In this document: in pieces, positions 45,415 to 54,132 of the stretch | How the letters are laid out: each line of letters opens with the position of its first letter | How positions within the stretch are numbered: the stretch's first letter is position 1 | Source: Microbacterium karelineae | Lineage (GTDB): Bacteria; Actinomycetota; Actinomycetes; Actinomycetales; Microbacteriaceae | DNA length: 64,000 nt | Reading direction: 5' to 3' | Assembly: GCF_009745985.1 (NCBI RefSeq) | Contig: NZ_WFIX01000183.1 | Location: 37,135 to 101,134, forward strand | Translations under genes and position numbers: made by a program | Notes under the pieces: model-generated | Told to the model about the DNA's origin: nothing | Databases searched by the model: none | Seen by the model: the letters and a program-made list of their open reading frames with translations, nothing else

Positions 45415-46263
45415 ATGTCTGCCGATCGCGTCGCCCTGCGCGCGCACCGCGTCTGCATGGGGTACGGCCCCGTCGACGTCGTGCGCGATGCCGAGATCTC
45501 CCTCGAGCCCGGTGCCGTCGTGGGTCTCGTCGGGCCGAACGGATCCGGCAAGTCGACGCTGCTGCGCGGCCTCGCGCGGCTGCAGGGGATCCGCGAGGGC
45601 GAGATGCTCGTCGAGGGAGGCCGCGACGCGCTCGCGATCACATCGCGCGAGTTCGCGCGCATGGTCGCGATGCTCGCGCAGAGCCGGCCGGTTCCGTCGG
45701 GCGTCACGGTGCGCGACGTCGTCGAGTTCGGCCGCCACCCGCACCGCCGCGGCTGGCGCGGGCGCGACGACGACGGCGCGCGCGTCGTCGACCACGCGCT
45801 CGAGCTGACGGGCATGGAATCGCTCGCCGATGCCCTCGTCGACTCGCTCTCGGGCGGCCAGCTGCAGCGCGCCTGGTTCGCGAGCGCCCTCGCGCAGGAC
45901 ACCGGCGTGCTCCTCCTCGACGAGCCGACGAATCACCTCGACCTCCGCTACCAGATCGAGACGCTCGAGCTCATGCGCTCGCTCGCCGACGACCACGGCG
46001 TCGCCGTCGGCGTCGTGCTGCACGACCTCGACCAGGCGGCCGCGCTCGCGGATCGCCTCGTCGTGCTCTCGCGCGGCCGCGTCGTCGCGTCGGGCGATCC
46101 CGCCGAGGTGCTCACGAGCGCGCTCCTGAGCGACGTCTACGAGATCGACATCGAGGTCGAGCACGGCGCGGACGGACGCGCCCCACGGATCCACGCGCCG
46201 CGGATGCGTCTGCGGTGTTCGACGGGGGCGGCCCTGGCCGCCGCGAGCAAGGAGAACGCATGA
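45415..46263 (+). CDS. Iron-siderophore ABC transporter, ATP-binding protein
   Basis: The protein has 282 residues, FecE/FhuC-like. Walker A GPNGSGKST is at 40-48, the signature LSGGQLQR starts at 145, and Walker B VLLLDEP is near 165-171, followed by TNHLDLRYQIETLELM typical of iron-siderophore ATPases. It energises import across the membrane. The iron box directly before the ATG indicates iron control. The C-terminal 30 residues are an unusual basic extension. Its stop overlaps the binding protein start (ATGA). Confidence 0.92.
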   Translation: MSADRVALRAHRVCMGYGPVDVVRDAEISLEPGAVVGLVGPNGSGKSTLLRGLARLQGIREGEMLVEGGRDALAITSREFARMVAMLAQSRPVPSGVTVRDVVEFGRHPHRRGWRGRDDDGARVVDHALELTGMESLADALVDSLSGGQLQRAWFASALAQDTGVLLLDEPTNHLDLRYQIETLELMRSLADDHGVAVGVVLHDLDQAAALADRLVVLSRGRVVASGDPAEVLTSALLSDVYEIDIEVEHGADGRAPRIHAPRMRLRCSTGAALAAASKENA

Positions 46264-47255
46264 AGAGGACAGCTGTCTGGACGACGGGGGCGATCGCGAT
46301 CGCCGCGCTCACCCTGACGGGGTGCGGCGCGACGGAGGCGCCCGTCGAGGCGGGGGACGACGACGGGGCGGCCGCCGAGGCCATCACGATCGTCGACGGC
46401 CGGGGCGAGGAGGTCACGCTCCCCGACGGTCCCGCCCAGACGGTCGTCGCGCTCGAGTGGAACCAGGCCGAGTCGGTCGTCACCCTCGGCGGCGAGCTCG
46501 TGGGCCTGAGCGACGTCGACGGCTACACCAGCTGGGTGGGCGAGGCGGCGCCGCTGCCGAACGAGCCGACCGACCTCGGCGTCCGCACGGAGCCGAGCAT
46601 CGAGGCCGTGTCCGAGCTCGAGCCCGACCTCATCATCGGCAGCCTGCGGTCGATCCCCGAGGAGGCCATGGAGCAGATGGAGCGCATCGCGCCCGTCGCG
46701 CTCTTCACGGGCGCCGATGCGGCGGATCCCCTCGACGTCGTGCGCTCCGACTTCGAGACGATCGCGACCCTGCTGGGCGCGGAGGAGCGCGGGGCCGAGG
46801 TGCTCGCCGAGTTCGACGAGACGCTCGAGGCCAACGCCGCGCGGATCGAGGACGCGGGCCTCGTGGGCACGCCCTTCGTGTTCGCGTCGCCGTACGCGGA
46901 CGGGGCGAACGTCACGGTCCGCATGCACGGGCCGCGCTCGGCGACGCAGGCCGTCGCCACCGAGATGGGCCTCACCGCCGCTTGGGAGGACGACGGCGAC
47001 GACGGATACGGCCTGTCGAACACCGACCTCGAGGGGCTCACGGCGCTGCCGGACGAGACCGAGTTCTTCTACTGGGACAACGCCGACGAGGAGGACGTCG
47101 TGAAGACGTCGCTCGCGGGCAGCGCCGTCTGGGAGAGCCTCGCGTTCGTCGAGGACGGGCGCGTGCACCCCGCCTCGCTCGGCATCTGGGCGTACGGCGG
47201 ACCGGCCTCGATGGCGGCCTGGAGCGACGACATCGTCCGAGCCCTCGGGGCCTAG
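46260..47255 (+). CDS. Iron-siderophore ABC transporter, substrate-binding lipoprotein
   Basis: The protein has 331 residues; the ATG at 46260 has AAGGAGA upstream. The lipobox LTGC (C22) anchors it to the outer face of the membrane. The FepB/FecB fold is recognised by TIVDGRGEEVTLPDGPAQTVVALEWNQAE, TDLGVRTEPSIEAVSELEPDLIIG, and the C-terminal GIWAYGGPASMAAWSDDIV. It delivers ferric siderophore to the permease encoded next. The specific siderophore is unknown, and no siderophore synthesis genes are in the window. Confidence 0.9.
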   Translation: MKRTAVWTTGAIAIAALTLTGCGATEAPVEAGDDDGAAAEAITIVDGRGEEVTLPDGPAQTVVALEWNQAESVVTLGGELVGLSDVDGYTSWVGEAAPLPNEPTDLGVRTEPSIEAVSELEPDLIIGSLRSIPEEAMEQMERIAPVALFTGADAADPLDVVRSDFETIATLLGAEERGAEVLAEFDETLEANAARIEDAGLVGTPFVFASPYADGANVTVRMHGPRSATQAVATEMGLTAAWEDDGDDGYGLSNTDLEGLTALPDETEFFYWDNADEEDVVKTSLAGSAVWESLAFVEDGRVHPASLGIWAYGGPASMAAWSDDIVRALGA

Positions 47256-47258
47256 CGG

Positions 47259-49427
47259 ATGGCGGGCGACACGGCGACGGCGGCTCCGCCTCGCACCGGA
47301 CCGGAACCGGCATCCGCCGCGCGGACGCGCGGACGCGGACTGCCCGTGGTCGCGGTGGCGGGCGATGCGCCCGCCACCGCACGCGGGTGGTCGGCCGCGG
47401 CGATGGTCGGCGCCGCCGTCCTCGTCGTGGTGTGGCTGCTCGTCGCCGTCGTCGCCCATCTGACGCAGGGAACGGCCGACCTCGATCTCGCCGCGCTGTG
47501 GGCGCTCGTGACGGGGGAGGGCACCTCCCGCGACGCGGTCGTCGTCGCGGAATCGCGCGTGCCGCGCCTGCTCGCGGCGCTCGTCGTCGGATCCGCCCTC
47601 GGCGCCTCGGGCGCCGCCATGCAGGCCGTCGCACGGAACCCGCTCGCGTCTCCCGACACGACGGCCGTCAACGCCGGCGCGCACCTGGCTGTGACGATCG
47701 CGGCGGTGCTCGGCGCGACGCTCAGCCCGTTCGCCGGCGTCGGCGTCGCCTTCATCGGCGGGCTCGCGGGCGCCGCGGTCGTGATCGCGCTGTCGTCCGG
47801 GAAGGACGCGTCTCCGATCCGGCTCGTGCTCGCGGGATCCGCCATCACCCTCGGCGTCTCGTCGATCACGTCGGCGCTGCTGCTCATGTTCCCGTGGCGC
47901 ACGCAGAACCTCTTCGCCTGGGGCGCGGGATCCCTCGCGCAGAACGGCTCGCAGACCGTGCTCACGCTGGCGCCCATCGTGGTCGTCGGCATCGCCGCCA
48001 TCATCGTCTTCGGCCGCCGGCTCGACCTGCTGCAGCTCGGCGACGACGCGGCGCGGTCGCTCGGCCTCAATGTGGGCGCGACGCGCGTGTGGTTCATCGT
48101 CCTGGCGGTGCTGCTCGCCGCGACGGCGGTCTCGATCACGGGGCCGATCGGCTTCATCGGGCTGTGCGCGCCCATCCTCATGCGCGTGCTCGCGCGCTGG
48201 GTGCGCCCGATGCGGCGCCACCGGATCCTCGTGGGCATGAGCGCCGTGGCCGGCATCGCCCTCGTCCTCACGGCCGACGTGGTCCTGCGCGCGGTCGTGC
48301 CGGGCGGATCCCAGGTGACGATCCCCACGGGCGTCGTGACGGCGCTCATGGGCGCGATCTTCCTCATCGCCCTCGCCCAGACCGTGCGGACGGGCGTGTC
48401 GTCGGAGGCGCTCGCATCGATGCGCGCGGGAACCCGTTTCGGTCGGCGCGCCCCCTGGATCGTCATCGCCCTCGCGGGGGCAGGGCTTGTCGCGATCGCG
48501 GTCGCCGGTGCGCTGATCGGCGACTCGGCGCTCCTGCTCGGCGACGTCGCGCACTGGGTGCAGGGGGTCGCCTCCGTGCACGTGCAGATCGTGCTCGAGA
48601 CGCGGATCCCGCGCGTGCTGGCCGCCGTGCTCGCGGGGGCGTGTCTCGCGATCGCCGGATGCCTCGTGCAGACGGTCACACGCAACCCGCTCGCGGATCC
48701 CGGCGTGCTCGGGATCTCGGGCGCGGCCGCGTTCGGCGCGGTCGCGGTGATCGTGACGATGCCCCAGGTGAGCTTCGTCCACACGCTGCTGGGGGCGCTC
48801 GCGGGCGCCGGCGCGGGGGCGGTGGTCGTGTTCGCGCTCGGGGCGGGCCGCGATGCCGGCCCCGCCCGCACAGTGCTCGTCGGCGTCGGGACGGGGGCGG
48901 CGGCGGGGGCCCTCACGACGCTGCTCATCGTGCGCACCGATCCGTTCAACCAGTCGATGGCGATCACCTGGCTCGGCGGATCCACCTACGGGGCCTTCTT
49001 CGCGCACCAGCTGCCGATGGTCGCGGCCCTCGTCGTCGCGGGGATCGTGCTCTCGCGCACGTCGCGCGACCTCGACCTCGTGCAGTTCGACGACACGACG
49101 CCGCGCACGCTCGGGATCGACCTCGGGCGCATGCAGATCCTGCACATCGCGATCGCGGTCGTGCTGACGGCCGTCGCGACGGCATCTGTCGGGGTGATCT
49201 CGTTCGTCGGCCTCGTCGCGCCGCATGCCGCGCGGCTCCTCGTCGGGAAGCGCCACGCGACGGTCCTGCCCCTCGCCGCGGCGCTCGGCGCGCTGCTCGT
49301 GGCGACGGCCGACCTCGTGGGCCGCACGGTCATCGCGCCGGGCCAGCTGCCGGCGGGCCTCGTCACGGCGGTCATCGGCACCCCGTACTTCCTCTGGCTG
49401 CTCTGGCGCATGCGCGCCCGACGCTGA
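47259..49427 (+). CDS. Iron-siderophore ABC transporter, fused double permease
   Basis: The protein has 722 residues and starts 3 bp after the binding protein stop. It is two FecCD permeases in one chain, like FhuB. Each half carries the family segment RVPRLLAALVVGSALGASGAAMQ or RIPRVLAAVLAGACLAIAGCLVQ with its RNPLAxPD(T/V) continuation, and GFIGLCAPILMR or SFVGLVAPHAARLLVG. About twenty membrane helices are predicted in total. The fusion explains why only one permease gene is present. It ends the iron operon. Confidence 0.92.
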   Translation: MAGDTATAAPPRTGPEPASAARTRGRGLPVVAVAGDAPATARGWSAAAMVGAAVLVVVWLLVAVVAHLTQGTADLDLAALWALVTGEGTSRDAVVVAESRVPRLLAALVVGSALGASGAAMQAVARNPLASPDTTAVNAGAHLAVTIAAVLGATLSPFAGVGVAFIGGLAGAAVVIALSSGKDASPIRLVLAGSAITLGVSSITSALLLMFPWRTQNLFAWGAGSLAQNGSQTVLTLAPIVVVGIAAIIVFGRRLDLLQLGDDAARSLGLNVGATRVWFIVLAVLLAATAVSITGPIGFIGLCAPILMRVLARWVRPMRRHRILVGMSAVAGIALVLTADVVLRAVVPGGSQVTIPTGVVTALMGAIFLIALAQTVRTGVSSEALASMRAGTRFGRRAPWIVIALAGAGLVAIAVAGALIGDSALLLGDVAHWVQGVASVHVQIVLETRIPRVLAAVLAGACLAIAGCLVQTVTRNPLADPGVLGISGAAAFGAVAVIVTMPQVSFVHTLLGALAGAGAGAVVVFALGAGRDAGPARTVLVGVGTGAAAGALTTLLIVRTDPFNQSMAITWLGGSTYGAFFAHQLPMVAALVVAGIVLSRTSRDLDLVQFDDTTPRTLGIDLGRMQILHIAIAVVLTAVATASVGVISFVGLVAPHAARLLVGKRHATVLPLAAALGALLVATADLVGRTVIAPGQLPAGLVTAVIGTPYFLWLLWRMRARR

Positions 49428-49513
49428 AGCGGAGGCCGGGGGAGCGCCCGGCGCGGGTCGTCACGAGGGTGCCACCGTCGCGACACGGCCTCGAAACAGA
49501 GCGAACCTAGTTT

Positions 49514-49531
49514 GTGAACTAATCGATTCAC
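49514..49531. promoter_or_regulatory. Operator of the uptake/deaminase operon (imperfect palindrome)
   Basis: GTGAACTAATCGATTCAC lies 58 bp upstream of the ABC ATPase ATG. It is a degenerate version of the perfect palindrome at 56199-56218 (shared GTGAACT-AT--TTCAC), so the TetR gene encoded between the two probably controls both. Confidence 0.7.
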
Positions 49532-49589
49532 TCGCGGTACGGGGTGATCGATCGTCCGCAAGCCGCTCGCTCGGAATCGAGGCCGTCCC

Positions 49590-50420
49590 ATGACTCTCGC
49601 ACCTCCGGAATTCGCCCAGCGCGTCGATCCGGCCCCGGCCGCGCCGCGCATGGCGGTGTCGATCGCAGGCGTCGACAAGTCCTTCGCCCTCGGCCGAGGC
49701 AGGACGCTCCAGGCTCTCGCCCAGGTCGATCTCGAGATCTCCGAGGGCGAGTTCGTCGCCGTCATCGGGCCGTCGGGATGCGGCAAATCGACGGTGCTGC
49801 GTCTCGCCGCCGGCCTCGACGAGCCGTCGAACGGCGACGTGGAGATCTTCGGCAACACCCCGCAGAAGCTCGCGCGGGAGCATCGCCTCGGCGTCGCGTT
49901 CCAGGAGCACGCGCTGCTCCCGTGGGCGTCGGTGCGCGCGAACATCGCGCTGCCCTACAAGGTCGCGGGTCGCCCCGTCGACGACGCCCGCGTCGACGGC
50001 CTCATCGAGCTCGTGGGCCTCGCGGGATTCGAGAAGGCGCGGCCGAAGCAGCTGTCCGGCGGGATGCGGCAGCGCGTCTCGATCGCGCGGGCGCTCGCCC
50101 TGAGCCCAGACCTCCTCCTCCTCGACGAGCCGTTCGGCGCGCTCGACGCCGTGACGCGGCGCCGGATGAACGGCGAGCTCGCACGCATCTGGGCGGAGGA
50201 GCGGATCACGACGATCCTCGTCACCCACGACGTCGACGAGGCGCTCATCCTCGCCGACCGGATCGTCGTCATGACGGGGCGTCCCGGTCACGTCCGCACC
50301 GTGCGGGGCGTCGACTTCCCGCGCCCACGCGATCGCGACGTGACGCGCAGCCCCGAGTTCCACGAGCTCGTCGACGAGCTCACCGCGCTGCTCGACGGAT
50401 CCGACGGGGCGGTCGAGTGA
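49590..50420 (+). CDS. ABC transporter ATP-binding protein (SsuB/ThiZ-like)
   Basis: The protein has 276 residues from the ATG at 49590. Walker A GPSGCGKST (60-68), LSGGMRQRVSIARAL signature, LLLLDEPFGALD Walker B and THDVDEAL switch are complete. FQEHALLPWASVRANIALP is typical of the nitrate/sulfonate/taurine and HMP-pyrimidine group. Unlike the siderophore ATPase, the GALDAVTRRRM segment places it in the SsuB/TauB branch. It is the first gene of an operon of at least five genes with 4-nt overlaps, downstream of the operator at 49514. Confidence 0.9.
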   Translation: MTLAPPEFAQRVDPAPAAPRMAVSIAGVDKSFALGRGRTLQALAQVDLEISEGEFVAVIGPSGCGKSTVLRLAAGLDEPSNGDVEIFGNTPQKLAREHRLGVAFQEHALLPWASVRANIALPYKVAGRPVDDARVDGLIELVGLAGFEKARPKQLSGGMRQRVSIARALALSPDLLLLDEPFGALDAVTRRRMNGELARIWAEERITTILVTHDVDEALILADRIVVMTGRPGHVRTVRGVDFPRPRDRDVTRSPEFHELVDELTALLDGSDGAVE

Positions 50421-51175
50421 CCCGGGTGCGGCGCTCCCCGGCCGTCGTCGGATACGCGATCGCCGGCACCGCCGCGCTCCTCGTCGGCGCGCAGCTCATC
50501 GGCCGGTTCGAGCTGGCGGGCAAAGCGTGGCCGCCGCTCACGGACGTCATCGCGTACGTCGCGACGCCCGCAGGAGGGAGCCTCCTCCTGCGCAACCTCG
50601 TCGTCACGCTCGAATCGGCCGCGAAGGGGCTCGTCATCGGCATCGCGGTCGCGGTCATCGGCGCGGCGCTCGCCCTCGTCGTCCCGATACTGCGCCCGGG
50701 GCTCGACCGCTTCTCGGCGATCCTCCACGCCGTCCCGACGATCGCGCTCGCGCCGCTGCTGATCACGACGGCCGGCCGGGAGGCGACTCCCACGGTCATC
50801 GCGGCCCTGAGCGTCGGCTTCCTCATGTTCGTCACCATGACGTCGGCGTTCGCGAACGGCAGCGCCGCGCACGCCGACGTGTTCACGGTTCTCGGAGCGT
50901 CGCGCTTCGCGCGGCTCACGCGATTCGAGCTCCCGCGGGCGATCCCCTCCTTCTTCGACGGGCTCACCCTGTGCGCGCCCGCCGCCGTTCTCGGGGCGAC
51001 GATCGGCGAGTGGTTCGGCGCCCCGATGGGGCTCGGCCTGCTCATCGTCAGCTCGATGCAGAACTTCCAGATGTCGCTGCTCTGGGCGGCCGCGATCGCG
51101 GCGACGCTCGTCTCCCTCGCGGCCTATCTCGCCTTCACACGACTGCAGCGCTTCGTCGCGGGGAGGTTCGCATGA
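50417..51175 (+). CDS. ABC transporter permease 1 (SsuC/ThiX-like)
   Basis: The protein has 252 residues from a GTG overlapping the ATPase stop. Six membrane segments are visible. The cytoplasmic EAA-type coupling loop reads VFTVLGASRFARLTRFELPRAIPSFFDGL. VLGATIGEWFGAPMGLGLLI is the usual C-terminal family segment. It forms the translocation pore with permease 2. The next start overlaps by 4 nt. Confidence 0.9.
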   Translation: MTRVRRSPAVVGYAIAGTAALLVGAQLIGRFELAGKAWPPLTDVIAYVATPAGGSLLLRNLVVTLESAAKGLVIGIAVAVIGAALALVVPILRPGLDRFSAILHAVPTIALAPLLITTAGREATPTVIAALSVGFLMFVTMTSAFANGSAAHADVFTVLGASRFARLTRFELPRAIPSFFDGLTLCAPAAVLGATIGEWFGAPMGLGLLIVSSMQNFQMSLLWAAAIAATLVSLAAYLAFTRLQRFVAGRFA

Positions 51176-51927
51176 TGCGCCTGCGCGCGTTCGGAGCGGG
51201 GATCCTGCACCTCTGGCCCATCGCCCTCGTGATCGTCGCGTGGGATCTGTGGGTCGTCGTGAACGGGTACACCTCGACGGTGGCGCCGCGGCCGTGGCTC
51301 GTCTTCGAGGACGTCGTCACGAGCGTCGGCGCCTACGTCCCGTCGGCGGCGTACACGATCGTCGTGGCCCTCATCGGTCTCGTCGGCGGCACCCTCGTCG
51401 GCTTCTGCGCGGCCGTGGTCGTCTGGTCCTCGGCGGCGCTCGCCGGCGTCGTCACGCCCGCGGCGCTCGTGATCCGCTCGGTGCCGATCACGGCGCTGAT
51501 CCCGATCATCGCGCGCATCGTCGGGTACGGGGATCCGGCCGTCGTCGCCTCGACCGTGCTGATCTGCTTCTTCCCCGCATTCGTCTTCACGCTGTCCGGG
51601 CTCGCCGCGATCCCCGACAGCAGCCGAGACCTGTTCCGCGTGCTCGGCGCGGGGCGCGCACAGCTGCTCGTGCGGCTCGGCGTGCTGTACGCGCTGCCGA
51701 ACCTGATGGTGTCGGTGCGCATCACGGCGCCGACCGCCGTGCTCGCGGCGATGCTTGCGGAGTTCCTCATGGGCGCGAGCGGTCTCGGCGCGATGTTCTC
51801 GACATCCCGCAGCTATTCCGACATGGAGCGCGCGTGGGGCACCGCCGTCGTCGCGACCGTCGTCTCCGTCCTCGTGTTCGTCGGCGCCCGAGCCCTCGAG
51901 CGCCGCGTGGTCGCGCGCGTCGTGTGA
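51172..51927 (+). CDS. ABC transporter permease 2 (SsuC/ThiX-like)
   Basis: The protein has 251 residues with the start codon overlapping permease 1. It has six membrane segments, and the EAA loop LFRVLGAGRAQLLVRLGVLYALPNLMVSVRI, then TAVLAAMLAEFLMGASGLGAMF. Two distinct permeases (heterodimer) distinguish this system from the usual SsuABC homodimer and are more like pyrimidine/riboflavin-type importers. The binding protein follows after 32 bp. Confidence 0.9.
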   Translation: MMRLRAFGAGILHLWPIALVIVAWDLWVVVNGYTSTVAPRPWLVFEDVVTSVGAYVPSAAYTIVVALIGLVGGTLVGFCAAVVVWSSAALAGVVTPAALVIRSVPITALIPIIARIVGYGDPAVVASTVLICFFPAFVFTLSGLAAIPDSSRDLFRVLGAGRAQLLVRLGVLYALPNLMVSVRITAPTAVLAAMLAEFLMGASGLGAMFSTSRSYSDMERAWGTAVVATVVSVLVFVGARALERRVVARVV

Positions 51928-51959
51928 CCCGCTCTCGTCCCCACCCGAAGGAGTTCCCC

Positions 51960-53009
51960 ATGACCCGCACACCCGCCCGCCGGCTCCGCCTCGCCGCGGC
52001 GTCCGGCGTCGCTCTCACCGCATCGATCGCCCTCTCCGCCTGCGCGGGAAGTGCGGCCGAGGAGTCCGCCGACGGCCTCACGACCGTCCGCGTCTCGCTG
52101 GGCTGGATCTCGAACGTCGAATGGGCCGGATTCTGGATCGCCGATGCGAACGGCTACTACGAGGAGGAGGGGCTCGACATCGAGTGGATCGGCGGCGGGC
52201 CCAACGCCCCGACGACGATGCAGTCCGTCGCGGCCGGCGACGCGGACATCGGGATCAACGCCGGCGGTCAGCAGTGGGTCGCGTCGTTCGCCGACGGCAA
52301 CGAGTGGACGGCCATCGGCGCCCTGTTCCAGGAGAGCCCCGGCGCGATCGTCTCGATGGCCGACGACCCCGTGCACTCCGCCGAGGATCTCGTCGGCGAC
52401 ACCGTCATGGGGCAGGAGGGCACGCAGATCATGTACGACGCCATGTTCCGCCTCGAGGGCCTCGAGCCCGACTACGAGTTCATCCCCGTCGGCTTCGACA
52501 TCGCGCCCCTCGTCGAGGGGCAGGGATCCGCCTACACGGCGTACTCCACGAACCAGCCGATCATGCTCGAGGAGCAGTACGAGCTGTCGCCCGACGACTA
52601 CGTCGTCACGATGTACACCGACCTCGGCCTGCCCATGTACGGGAACATCGTCTACGGCCAGTCCGACTACGTCGCAGGCAACGGCGATGTCATGGAGGGC
52701 TTCCTCCGCGCGTCGATCCGCGGCTGGGAGGAGAACGCCGACGATCCGGCTGTCGGCGCGGAGCTCGCCGTGAACGAGTACGGCGCGGATCTCGGCCTCG
52801 ACCTCGTGCAGCAGACCCGCGAGAACGAGCTGCAGCAGGAGCTCGTCGAGGGAGCGAGCGGCGACCCGCTCTTCTGGATGGACACCGAGCGGCTCGCGGG
52901 TGAGATGTACACGGGCCTCGACGCCGCCGGGTACGAGGACCTGCCCGATCCCGAGAGCTACGTCGACATGAGCTACCTCGAGGCCGCGCACGCGAGCCTC
53001 GCCGAGTGA
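51960..53009 (+). CDS. ABC substrate-binding lipoprotein, NMT1/THI5-like
   Basis: The protein has 349 residues; the ATG at 51960 has GAAGGAG upstream. Lipobox LSAC (C28). VRVSLGWISNVEWAGFWIADANGYYEEEGLDIEWIGGGPN is the opening typical of NMT1/THI5-like binding proteins (ThiY, RibY and relatives), which bind pyrimidine, flavin or other heterocycle ligands. GDADIGINAGGQQ and VMGQEGTQIMYDAMF continue the family pattern. Aromatic residues near the ligand cleft (W, Y, F) favour a flat ring substrate. Which one is not determinable. Confidence 0.88.
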   Translation: MTRTPARRLRLAAASGVALTASIALSACAGSAAEESADGLTTVRVSLGWISNVEWAGFWIADANGYYEEEGLDIEWIGGGPNAPTTMQSVAAGDADIGINAGGQQWVASFADGNEWTAIGALFQESPGAIVSMADDPVHSAEDLVGDTVMGQEGTQIMYDAMFRLEGLEPDYEFIPVGFDIAPLVEGQGSAYTAYSTNQPIMLEEQYELSPDDYVVTMYTDLGLPMYGNIVYGQSDYVAGNGDVMEGFLRASIRGWEENADDPAVGAELAVNEYGADLGLDLVQQTRENELQQELVEGASGDPLFWMDTERLAGEMYTGLDAAGYEDLPDPESYVDMSYLEAAHASLAE

Positions 53010-53020
53010 CGGGACATCCG

Positions 53021-54040
53021 ATGACGATCACCGAGACCGCGGCCCCGATCACCACGGCCGGCGTGCGAGACCTGCGCGAGCTCCCGAAGGGGCACCTGCA
53101 CCTGCACATGGAGGCGGGCATGCGTCCGTCGACGCTCGCCGAGCTCTGCGCGGAGCTCGGCATCGCCCCTCCCGATGTCACGGCGTACTCCGGGTTCACG
53201 GAGTTCTCGGCGATGTACCGCACCCTCCTCGCGGTGCTGCATGTCGAGGACAATGTGCGGCGCCTCATCGACGAGATCTTCGAGGACAGTGCGGACCACG
53301 GCGTCGCCTGGCTCGAGCTCAACGTGAGCCCCACCTTCTACGCGCAGCAGTACGGATCCATCCCTGCGGCGCTCGACGCGCTCCTCGCGATGGCGGCGGA
53401 GTCATCGGAGCGCCACGGCGTCGCCTGCGGATTCATGGTGACCGCCGACCGTACGGCGGGGCTGGAGCTCGCCGTCGCGCTCGCCGAGGCGGCGGCGGCC
53501 CGCGCGGGCCGAGGCGTCGTCTCGATGGGTCTCGCCGCCGAGGAGCGCGGGAACCCGTGCGCCGACTTCGGTCCGGCGTTCCGGATCGCGAAGGACGCCG
53601 GGCTGCAGGTCACGCCGCACGCGGGCGAGCTCGTCGGCCCCGAGTCGGTGCGCGGCGCGCTCGACGTCCTCGACGCGGACCGCGTGCTGCACGGCATCCG
53701 CGCCGTCGAGGATCCCGCGCTCGTGGCGGAGCTCGCCGAGAGGGGCATCCCGCTCGACATCTGCCCGACCTCGAACCTCGTCCTCGTCGACTCGATCACC
53801 GACCTCAGGGCGCACCCGATCCGCGATCTGCTCGCGGCGGGTGTGCGCTGCTCGATCAACGCCGACGATCCGATCCTCTTCGGGCCCGGCCTCCTCGAGG
53901 AATACGAGACCTGCCGCAGGGTCGTCGGCCTCACCGACGAGCAGCTCGCGCAGTGCGCGTGGACGTCCATCGAGACGACGCTCGCCCCCGAACCGGTCAA
54001 GGAGGCGGCCAGGGCGCGCATCGCGGACTGGCTCGCCTGA
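53021..54040 (+). CDS. Adenosine/adenine deaminase family metal hydrolase
   Basis: The protein has 339 residues from the ATG at 53021; a GTG at 53006 overlapping the previous stop is possible. All active-site elements of the adenosine deaminase superfamily are present: HLHMEAG (H27, H29), a helical lid region, HAGE (H200, catalytic E203), CPTSNL, and SINADDP (D282, D283). These enzymes remove an amino group from a purine or similar ring. The usual HLEGS is HMEAG here, and substrate-site residues differ from textbook Add, so the substrate may be another aminated heterocycle. Position directly after a dedicated ABC importer suggests that it acts on the imported compound. Confidence 0.87.
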   Translation: MTITETAAPITTAGVRDLRELPKGHLHLHMEAGMRPSTLAELCAELGIAPPDVTAYSGFTEFSAMYRTLLAVLHVEDNVRRLIDEIFEDSADHGVAWLELNVSPTFYAQQYGSIPAALDALLAMAAESSERHGVACGFMVTADRTAGLELAVALAEAAAARAGRGVVSMGLAAEERGNPCADFGPAFRIAKDAGLQVTPHAGELVGPESVRGALDVLDADRVLHGIRAVEDPALVAELAERGIPLDICPTSNLVLVDSITDLRAHPIRDLLAAGVRCSINADDPILFGPGLLEEYETCRRVVGLTDEQLAQCAWTSIETTLAPEPVKEAARARIADWLA

Positions 54041-54132
54041 CGCACAAGCCGGGCGGTGTCGCGTCGTCGGGTCGCGGCACCGCCCATCCCTCGCCCCACC
54101 GACGGGCCTCATCACCACAGACGGGAATCCGC

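Noticed and set aside
46137-49256. Frames of about 1000 codons on both strands across the iron transporter genes
   Set aside because: Composition is the Arg/Asp/His-rich shadow pattern; three well-recognised transporter genes explain the DNA.
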